Source: Clostridiaceae bacterium (lineage in GTDB: Bacteria > Bacillota > Clostridia > UBA1212 > DUPL01). From it: DNA of 13,444 nt. A model generated the notes under the pieces. That model ran no database searches. It was not told the origin of the DNA and saw only the letters and a list, made by a program, of their open reading frames with translations. Positions 8,107 to 13,444 of this stretch are shown piece after piece (the first letter of the stretch is position 1; the number at the start of each line of letters is the position of its first letter). A program made the translations under genes and the position numbers. The stretch lies in contig JAAYLF010000133.1 in assembly GCA_012522035.1 (NCBI GenBank), forward strand, positions 1 to 13,444, given 5' to 3'.

Positions 8107-8754
8107 ATGACAAGAGTAGAAGGACCATTTACGTATAGAAGACTTGGAAATGGTGTGTTTTCATCAAACACATATATTGTGTGGGATGACACCAAAACAT
8201 GTGCCGTTATAGATCCAGGCAATGATGCAAAGAAGATTGCAAAGGAAGTTGAAAAATACGGACTGAATGTAAAGTACATTATTCTTACCCACAGTCATTA
8301 CGACCATATTTTCTATCTCGAGGAACTAAAGAACATGTTCCCCGGGAGTGTTGTTATATGTCATGAAATGGAGAACGAGAACCTTCCAAACCCGTACAAA
8401 AACGGTTCTCTTTTGTTTGGTTCTGCAAAAACCTTTCAAAAGGCGGACAAGACTGTCACAGATGGAGAAGTTTTAACTCTGGGAAAAGAGGAGCTTAAGA
8501 TAATCCACACTCCGGGTCATACCGAAGGAGGCATCTGCATACAGGCAGGAAAGCTGCTTTTTACCGGAGATACATTGTTTTACAGGAGCATAGGAAGAAC
8601 CGACCTGGGTGATGGAAACGATGAAAAAATGGCCGGGTCCCTTCAAAAACTTGCTGAGATGGACCCTTCCTTGATTGTTTTGCCAGGGCATGGAACTTTC
8701 AGCACCATAGGGGATGAAAAGAAGTTCAATCCATACATTGGAGGATTAAGTTGA
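8107..8754 (+). CDS. Metallo-beta-lactamase-fold hydrolase (glyoxalase II-like, YcbL type)
   Basis: A 215-residue binuclear metal hydrolase. The metal-binding set is complete: H62, H64, D66, H67 (THSHYDH), H138 (TPGHTEGG), D155 (FTGDTLF) and H195 (LPGHG). Size and the SIGRTDLGDG segment match small glyoxalase II-like proteins, which in related families hydrolyse S-lactoylglutathione or other thiolesters. The real substrate here is unknown. The ATG at 8107 follows CGGAGGT and is 11 nt past the dtd stop. Its TGA stop overlaps the TTG start of hemZ by 3 nt (8752-8753 shared within TTGA, 8751-8754). Linkage with rel, dtd and hemZ is common in Clostridia. Confidence 0.9.
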   Translation: MTRVEGPFTYRRLGNGVFSSNTYIVWDDTKTCAVIDPGNDAKKIAKEVEKYGLNVKYIILTHSHYDHIFYLEELKNMFPGSVVICHEMENENLPNPYKNGSLLFGSAKTFQKADKTVTDGEVLTLGKEELKIIHTPGHTEGGICIQAGKLLFTGDTLFYRSIGRTDLGDGNDEKMAGSLQKLAEMDPSLIVLPGHGTFSTIGDEKKFNPYIGGLS

Positions 8755-10139
8755 AAATAACTGTTGAGCATCAAAATGACAATTTGCCATATCATATTTT
8801 TGAAGCAATCCAGATTTTCTTTGGAATAAAGGATGATTTTGTCTTTATACCCAACCGTGACTCCTTGAGAATCACGGTAAACGACGGTAAAGACGGAGTT
8901 TTTTATATAGACGACACAGATAAAAAGCAGTCAAAGAGAGACGTATATGTCTTTTTGTCCAAAGTGCTAAATTATAAATCCCCTTGGGGCTGCATGACAG
9001 GCATAAGGCCAGTAAAAGTTGCAAACGGTCTTTATGAAAGCAATCATACAGATGAAGAGATCAGGAAGCGTTTTAAAGAGTTCTACCTGATTCGGGATGA
9101 CAAGATAGAACTTGTAATAAATACAGCGAATGTGCAAAAAAGGTTTCTTCAGGAGCAGAAAAGAAACAAAAACCACATTGGGTTTTACTCGGGGATTCCT
9201 TTTTGCCCTACAAGATGCCTGTACTGCTCATTTACATCAAACCCCATAGGCAGATACAAAAAGGTTGTTGGCAAGTATCTTGATGTTCTGGAAGAGGAAA
9301 TAAAGGGGACTGCCCAACTTATTAAAGAGAAGAACCTTGTTATACGCACCCTTTATCTTGGAGGAGGGACTCCTACTTCACTCAACGAAGAACAGTTTGA
9401 AAGATACCTTTCAATGCTTACTGACAATCTGGACCTAGGATGTGTTTCTGAGTTTTCCCTTGAAGCGGGCAGACCAGACTCAATAACCCTTGAAAAACTG
9501 CGAATTGCCAGGAAGCATGGTGTAAACAGAATAAGTATCAATCCTCAAACCATGAACAACAAAACCTTGAAACTTATTGGCAGGATGCATACAAAAGAAC
9601 AGATAATTGAAGCTTTTCACAATGCACGCGATACAGGTTTTGAGAATATAAATATGGATATAATTGCAGGGCTTCCGGACGAGACAGTTGACATGTTTGA
9701 AAACACACTGGAGGAAATAGAAAAGCTTGACCCGGACAGTCTGACCGTGCACACCCTCAGTATAAAAAGGGCTGCAAATCTTAAGGAGGATGCAGAAAAG
9801 CAAAAACTGCTCAATGCGGACATGGTGGGCACAATGATAGATAAAGCGGAAAACTTTGCTTCAGGTTTGAACATGCACCCGTATTACATGTACAGGCAGA
9901 AGAATATCCTTGGCAATCACGAGAACGTGGCCTACTGCAAAAAGGGATGTGAAAGCCCCTACAACATACATATCATGGAAGAGGATCAGACCATAATGGC
10001 GGTAGGTGCCGGTGCGGTCACAAAGGTTGTATATGACAACGGGCGTATTGAGCGGGCTTTCAATATGAAAAGTGTGGAAGATTACATTGCAAGAAAAGAA
10101 ATCGGAATAGAAAGAAAGAGGGCACTTCTTATGTTATAG
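8751..10139 (+). CDS. hemZ: HemZ-type radical SAM coproporphyrinogen dehydrogenase-like protein
   Basis: Radical S-adenosylmethionine enzyme of the oxygen-independent coproporphyrinogen III oxidase family. The iron-sulfur motif CPTRCLYC gives C152, C156 and C159. GGGTPT at 204-209 is the SAM-binding glycine motif, and the C-terminal HPYYMYRQKN...ENVAYC pattern (about 376-396) marks the HemZ subgroup. The N-terminal 140 residues are the additional domain seen in HemZ. The TTG start at 8751 has GGAGG at 8740-8744 and overlaps the preceding stop by 4 nt including the shared TTGA. The TAG stop overlaps the end of the convergent HD-domain gene by 6 nt. No other heme genes are present in the window, so activity in heme synthesis is inferred from the family only; some HemN/HemZ-like proteins have other roles. 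Confidence 0.9.
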   Translation: MKITVEHQNDNLPYHIFEAIQIFFGIKDDFVFIPNRDSLRITVNDGKDGVFYIDDTDKKQSKRDVYVFLSKVLNYKSPWGCMTGIRPVKVANGLYESNHTDEEIRKRFKEFYLIRDDKIELVINTANVQKRFLQEQKRNKNHIGFYSGIPFCPTRCLYCSFTSNPIGRYKKVVGKYLDVLEEEIKGTAQLIKEKNLVIRTLYLGGGTPTSLNEEQFERYLSMLTDNLDLGCVSEFSLEAGRPDSITLEKLRIARKHGVNRISINPQTMNNKTLKLIGRMHTKEQIIEAFHNARDTGFENINMDIIAGLPDETVDMFENTLEEIEKLDPDSLTVHTLSIKRAANLKEDAEKQKLLNADMVGTMIDKAENFASGLNMHPYYMYRQKNILGNHENVAYCKKGCESPYNIHIMEEDQTIMAVGAGAVTKVVYDNGRIERAFNMKSVEDYIARKEIGIERKRALLML

Positions 10140-10808
10140 AAGTACCGCTCCGTTGATTACAAGCTTAAATTCAAGACCAAGATACTCTGCCGCTCTTCGG
10201 CATAAGAGCATTCTGTTTATAAATATCTCAAAGTATTCCATGACCGAACACTGGGACGTATCAATGTTAAGCTTCAGTGTTACGGTCTTTTCATTTGTAT
10301 CCATAATCAGGTCGGATTCGTAAACTGCGTGGTTAACCCTGTCGTGAATGTCAAAGTCCACTGTATTTTCCCTTGCCCTAACTCTTGTTCTTCTAACATC
10401 GCTTTTGTCTGCCAGTATTAGAGCTGCTGCAACTGCATTCACCGGTGTGGCTGAATTCTCGTCATGGTTGCCTATTGCGGAAACAATGACGGAAGCATCT
10501 TCCGGATCCATGCCCATTTCACCAAGAATTCTAAAGGCCATCAATGCTCCGCTGTGGGCATGATTGTGTCTGTTTACCACATTGCCAATATCATGCATGT
10601 ACCCTGCTATTTTTGCAAGTTCCACAGTTCTTTCATCGTAACCAAGACGAGCCAGTATTTCAGCTGCATTGACAGCGGTCTTGGTAACATGGGCAAAGGA
10701 GTGCTCCGTATAGCCCATGGCATCCATTACCTTGTCCGCATACTTTATATACGTCTTTACTTCATTATTGTTTCTGATATCTTCAAAAGATATTTTTTTG
10801 TATTCCAT
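10134..10808 (-). CDS. HD-domain metal-dependent phosphohydrolase, function unknown
   Basis: A 224-residue soluble protein with an HD fold. It has H40 in the first helix (EHSFAHV), the H72-D73 pair (YMHDIGN), an HNHAHSGA segment at 81-88, IGNHDE with H115-D116, and a distal LADKSDV Asp (D133-K134 region). This set of residues predicts a metal-bound phosphohydrolase acting on a nucleotide or related phosphate, but the substrate cannot be assigned. The first helical part (residues 1-35) and the last 70 residues are not recognised. The ATG at 10808 follows an AGGG (7-8 nt spacing) that lies in the 9-nt gap after the putP-like stop, so it is the second gene of a two-gene minus-strand unit. Its stop end overlaps hemZ by 6 bp. 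Confidence 0.85.
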   Translation of the reverse strand: MEYKKISFEDIRNNNEVKTYIKYADKVMDAMGYTEHSFAHVTKTAVNAAEILARLGYDERTVELAKIAGYMHDIGNVVNRHNHAHSGALMAFRILGEMGMDPEDASVIVSAIGNHDENSATPVNAVAAALILADKSDVRRTRVRARENTVDFDIHDRVNHAVYESDLIMDTNEKTVTLKLNIDTSQCSVMEYFEIFINRMLLCRRAAEYLGLEFKLVINGAVLL

Positions 10809-10817
10809 ACATCATCC

Positions 10818-12404
10818 CTATTTCAATTTTTTAGCTTTTGACAGCTCTTTTGCTTTTTCAAAATCCTTCAATATTTCCTCGCCGGGCTTTTCTGTAAACT
10901 GTGACACTACAAATATGAATATGCAGGAAATTATAAATGACGGGAGGAGTTCATATACGGCAAAGACTCCACCGAGCTTGCTTATGCCAAGCTTCCAGAT
11001 GAATACTGAAAGACCTCCTGAAAGCATTCCTGCAATCGCGCCGTGGTATGTTGTTCTCTTGTAGAATAGTGAGAACAAAAGAAGCGGACCAAAGGTTGCT
11101 CCAAAACCAGCCCAGGCAAAGGATACAATTTCAAAGATTATGCTTTCTTCATCTAATGCAATGAGAACACCTATTATCGTAATAACAACCAGTGTTATTC
11201 TCGTTGCAAAGAGCACTTTCTTGTCATCCGCATCCTTCTTTATTGTACCCTGATAAATATTTTTTGCAACAGCTGATGCTGCTATGAGCAGATAGGAGTC
11301 TGAGGAACTTATTGTTGCTGCAAGAATCCCTGCCATGACAATACCTGCTGCAAGTGGAGGAAGAAGTTTTTGTGAAATCAAGATGAATATACTTTCTGCT
11401 TCATTTGCTGACAAAAGATCAGTTGGATATATGTTTCTGCCTACAAGGCCAATAAATACAGCTGCGGCAAGAGATATCATCACCCATACTGCTGCAATTC
11501 TTCTGGACTTTTTGAGTTCTTTCGGATCCCTTATGGCCATGAATCTAAGAAGAACTTGAGGAACTCCAAAGTATCCAAGACCCCATGCCATGGTTGAAAC
11601 GATTGTAATCCAGCCAAATCTCTGAGCCTCGCCAAAGATGGGAGCACTGTCCTTTACAACCTGAACCCCATTTTCAACTGTCGGTGAAGCTGAAAAAAAG
11701 AAATCAAGGAAACCTGGAATATTCTTCACATTCTCAAATATGTTGGAAATTCCGCCTGCTGCATGCGTTCCGAGTGCAAAAACTGTAACAAGGGCAAAGA
11801 TCATCACTATTGCCTGCAGCAAGTCTGATACGCTTTCAGCAAGGAATCCGCCAAGAAAGGTGTAGCCCAGGACAAAAACAGCACCAAGAACCACCATGCT
11901 GATGTAAGGCAGTCCAAAAAGACTGGAGAAGAGCTTTCCGCAGGTTACAAAGCAGCTGCCTACATAAACCGTGAAAAAGATTAGAATGAACAATGCTGAA
12001 ATTGTAAGTATTACTTTCTTTTTCTCCCTGAATCTGTTGCTGAAGAAATCCGGTATTGTAAAAGAATCGTTTGCCACATGGGAATAGTTTCTTAGTCTCT
12101 TTGCGACTATAAGCCAGTTTAAGTATGTACCCAAGGCAAGTCCGATGGCTGTCCATGCTGCTTCGGAGACACCAATCCAGTATGCAACGCCTGGCAATCC
12201 CATTAAAAGCCATCCGCTCATGTCTGAAGCTTCCGCACTTAAAGCAGATACCCATGGGCCCAAGGAACGGCCGCCGATAAAATAGTTTTCAGGGTTTTTA
12301 TTCGCCCTTTTGGCAAAATATATGCCTATTCCGATAATTACCGCCATGTATGAGCTCATGGCAATCAGTATTTGTATTCTGTTACTCATTTGCACACCAT
12401 CCAT
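10818..12404 (-). CDS. putP: Sodium/solute symporter of the SSS family, PutP (proline) type
   Basis: Multi-spanning inner membrane sodium-coupled symporter, most likely for proline. About 13 hydrophobic helices fill the 528 residues. Seen in the sequence are the sodium-site segment SAEASDMSGWLLMGLPG with D61, a helix containing WGLGYFGVP (W274, Y278, P282; the spacing of the proline-binding residues known in E. coli PutP), and AATISSSDSYLLIAASA at the place of the TM8 sodium site. The ORF opens at 12404 without a ribosome binding site. An ATG at 12389 (sixth codon, MSNRIQ) has GGATGG 8 nt upstream and resembles PutP N-termini, so the mature start is probably there (523 aa). It is followed after 9 nt by the HD-domain gene. 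Divergent to the T-box controlled synthetase. Confidence 0.9.
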   Translation of the reverse strand: MDGVQMSNRIQILIAMSSYMAVIIGIGIYFAKRANKNPENYFIGGRSLGPWVSALSAEASDMSGWLLMGLPGVAYWIGVSEAAWTAIGLALGTYLNWLIVAKRLRNYSHVANDSFTIPDFFSNRFREKKKVILTISALFILIFFTVYVGSCFVTCGKLFSSLFGLPYISMVVLGAVFVLGYTFLGGFLAESVSDLLQAIVMIFALVTVFALGTHAAGGISNIFENVKNIPGFLDFFFSASPTVENGVQVVKDSAPIFGEAQRFGWITIVSTMAWGLGYFGVPQVLLRFMAIRDPKELKKSRRIAAVWVMISLAAAVFIGLVGRNIYPTDLLSANEAESIFILISQKLLPPLAAGIVMAGILAATISSSDSYLLIAASAVAKNIYQGTIKKDADDKKVLFATRITLVVITIIGVLIALDEESIIFEIVSFAWAGFGATFGPLLLFSLFYKRTTYHGAIAGMLSGGLSVFIWKLGISKLGGVFAVYELLPSFIISCIFIFVVSQFTEKPGEEILKDFEKAKELSKAKKLK

Positions 12405-12424
12405 ATTTTATTAAGTTAACGTGA

Positions 12425-12438
12425 TAAAGCACACTTTA
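12425..12438. repeat. Short inverted repeat between putP and the T-box promoter
   Basis: TAAAG (12425-12429) and CTTTA (12434-12438) form a perfect 5-bp dyad around CACA. It sits inside a looser dyad running 12421-12448 (GTGATA... / ...GATAAC), about 35-60 nt upstream of the probable putP start. It could be an operator or a leader hairpin for putP. No good minus-strand sigma-A promoter is visible beside it. Confidence 0.25.
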
Positions 12439-12487
12439 GCATGATAACAAATCTTTATTGACATTTCAACTCTTTTTATCAAGGATA

Positions 12488-12516
12488 TTGACAAGAGATA
12501 CTGTATTCGCTATAAT
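12488..12516 (+). promoter_or_regulatory. Sigma-A promoter of the T-box leader
   Basis: Exact TTGACA at 12488-12493 and exact TATAAT at 12511-12516 with a 17-nt spacer, the full consensus. The start would be near 12523, just ahead of the T-box Stem I. A second TTGACA at 12458-12463 has no matching -10 box. Confidence 0.85.
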
Positions 12517-12522
12517 TAACTG

Positions 12523-12781
12523 CAAAAATATTGCCAAATACGTTGAAGAAAAGTAGTAGCTGTATGACGACTTCAAGAGAGCTTCGGGTTGGTGGGACGA
12601 AGCAGTAATATTACAGTGAACTCGTTTCGGAGTATCTAAGGTGAACGCAAAGTAATCTTAGGCGTGAGCAGGCGTTAACTGCATTAAAGGGAGCAGGCAG
12701 CCATGGCTGTTTGCTAATAAGAGTGGTACCGCGGAGAAATACGTCTTCGTCTCTTTTGCAAAAGAGATGAAGGCTTTTTTT
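12523..12781 (+). ncRNA. T-box riboswitch leader, predicted leucine specific (CUC specifier)
   Basis: Complete tRNA-sensing transcriptional T-box. Stem I: AGUA-type loop E bases near 12552-12558, AGAGAG at 12576-12581, and a distal stem GCTTCG/CGAAGC (12581-12586 with 12598-12603) closing a GGTTGGTG loop. The helix CTGTA/TACAG (12560-12564 with 12612-12616) closes the specifier loop. The 3' side of that loop reads GAA-CTC-G, giving specifier CUC at 12621-12623. Stem II: 12636-12641 with 12656-12661. Pseudoknot AACGC/GCGTT: 12644-12648 with 12672-12676. Stem III: 12693-12701 with 12706-12714. The antiterminator has the canonical 7-nt bulge TGGTACC (12724-12730) between AAGAG/CTCTT and GCGGAGA/TCTTCGT. 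The variable bulge base U predicts a tRNA with discriminator A, as in tRNA-Leu. Uncharged tRNA-Leu should favour antitermination and expression of the downstream synthetase. Confidence 0.93.
12743..12781 (+). terminator. Rho-independent terminator of the T-box leader
   Basis: A 15-bp stem with two G-U pairs (12743-12757 with 12760-12774) is followed by seven T residues (12775-12781). Its 5' arm shares bases with the antiterminator (12744-12755), so the two structures are mutually exclusive. Confidence 0.92.
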
Positions 12782-12821
12782 ATAGCCTTTATCAGGAATT
12801 AATACAAAGGAGTTTGGTAGT

Positions 12822-13444
12822 GTGGAAAAGATTTTTGAAAGAGAAGACCAGTTGATTGAAATGACATTGGGGGATTTGCTGGACAGGGTAGCCACTATCT
12901 ATCCTGACGTGGAGGCGCTTGTCTACCACGACAGACCCTATAGAAAGACGTACAAGGAGTTTAATGAGGAAGTAGATTTGGCAGCACGTGGTCTTATGGC
13001 CATAGGAGTAGGAAAGGGCAGTCATGTAGCCATATGGGCGACCAACTATCCTGAATGGGTGGTGGCAATGTTTGCAACTGCAAAAATCGGTGCTACTTTA
13101 AAAACTGTGAACACAAACTACAAGATTTATGAAGCGGAGTACCTGTTAAGACAGTCGGACGCCGATACTCTCATAATGATGCATGGGCTTAAAGACTCAT
13201 GCTATGTAGATATAATCAATGAACTTTGCCCTAGCCTAAAGGATTCAAAACCCGGAGAGCTTGCATGTGATGAATTGCCCAAACTGAAGAGGATCATTTA
13301 CATAGACAAAAAGGAAGACACTCCAAAAGGAATGTTTTATTGGACCGATTTGTATGAACTTGCAAAAGAGGTACCTCATGAGGAAATGAAGAAAGTGCAA
13401 GCAACAATAAATCCTCATGATGTTGTAAATATGCAGTATACATC
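12822..13444 (+). CDS. AMP-forming acyl-CoA synthetase (AMP-binding enzyme), partial, continues past window
   Basis: N-terminal 207 codons of an ANL-superfamily acid-CoA ligase, which would activate a carboxylic acid with ATP to an acyl-adenylate and then acyl-CoA. The frame runs open from GTG 12822 to the window end. AAGGAG at 12807-12812 lies 9 nt upstream. Visible family features are LGDLLDRVATIYPDVEALVY near the start, RKTYKEFNEEVDLAARGLMA, the core HVAIWATNYPEWVVAMFATA followed by KIGATLKTVNTNYKIYEAEY, and the beginning of the P-loop (NMQYTS, expected to continue GTTG) where the window stops. These resemble medium- or long-chain fatty-acid ligases of the FadD/ACSF2 type, but substrate class cannot be read from this part. 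It is the first gene behind the leucine T-box, so its expression should rise when tRNA-Leu is uncharged. Confidence 0.9.
   Translation, partial: MEKIFEREDQLIEMTLGDLLDRVATIYPDVEALVYHDRPYRKTYKEFNEEVDLAARGLMAIGVGKGSHVAIWATNYPEWVVAMFATAKIGATLKTVNTNYKIYEAEYLLRQSDADTLIMMHGLKDSCYVDIINELCPSLKDSKPGELACDELPKLKRIIYIDKKEDTPKGMFYWTDLYELAKEVPHEEMKKVQATINPHDVVNMQYT

Noticed and set aside
5207..8754. TGA reassigned as a sense codon in this organism
   Set aside because: TGA ends the GH3 gene (2893-2895) and the metallo-hydrolase gene (8752-8754) at the expected lengths, and no other gene in the window has an internal TGA.
12458..12486. Second promoter from the TTGACA at 12458
   Set aside because: No -10-like hexamer is found 16-18 nt downstream (AAGGAT region).
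1..13444. Insertion sequences, CRISPR arrays, tRNA or rRNA genes, prophage parts
   Set aside because: No transposase-like frame, no regularly spaced repeats and no structural RNA genes other than the T-box leader were seen on either strand.

Overview
The window looks like a chromosomal segment of a low-to-moderate GC, anaerobic, Gram-positive Clostridia member. Evidence for this is the Shine-Dalgarno-rich starts with frequent GTG/TTG initiation, a T-box leader, a HemZ-type radical SAM protein, the rel-dtd-metallo-hydrolase-hemZ gene order, and a secreted plant-polysaccharide-type glycosidase. The style resembles cellulolytic clostridia (Acetivibrio/Ruminiclostridium-like), but the species cannot be fixed from sequence alone.

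Layout. (1) 1-2895, plus strand: a 964-residue family GH3 glycosidase lipoprotein with a C-terminal F5/8-type (CBM32-like) domain, followed by a 13-bp hairpin. (2) 2963-3340, plus strand: rpsU (ribosomal protein S21) as a self-contained unit with a near-perfect sigma-A promoter and its own rho-independent terminator. (3) 3365-5416, plus strand: recJ, whose reading frame is cut by an in-frame TGA at codon 615. Sixty-eight further codons in the same frame encode what looks like the missing RecJ C-terminus. (4) 5450-10139, plus strand: a tight run rel (ppGpp synthetase/hydrolase), dtd (D-aminoacyl-tRNA deacylase), a metallo-beta-lactamase-fold hydrolase and hemZ, with abutting or overlapping ends. 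(5) 10134-12404, minus strand: a PutP-type sodium/solute symporter followed by an HD-domain protein. The pair converges on hemZ with a 6-bp overlap of the stop ends. (6) 12488-13444, plus strand: a consensus promoter, a complete T-box riboswitch and the first 207 codons of an AMP-forming acyl-CoA synthetase that runs off the window.

How the parts fit. The recJ-to-hemZ block is a housekeeping cluster: DNA repair, stringent response, tRNA proofreading, thiolester/metal hydrolase and a radical SAM enzyme. The two points most worth a second look are the broken (or read-through) recJ frame and the T-box. The T-box reads a CUC (leucine) specifier with a matching antiterminator base, yet controls an acyl-CoA synthetase instead of a leucine biosynthetic enzyme, a tRNA synthetase or a transporter. 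This suggests a leucine-starvation-induced acid-activation route, such as isovalerate to isovaleryl-CoA to leucine. No mobile element, CRISPR array, tRNA or rRNA gene was seen.
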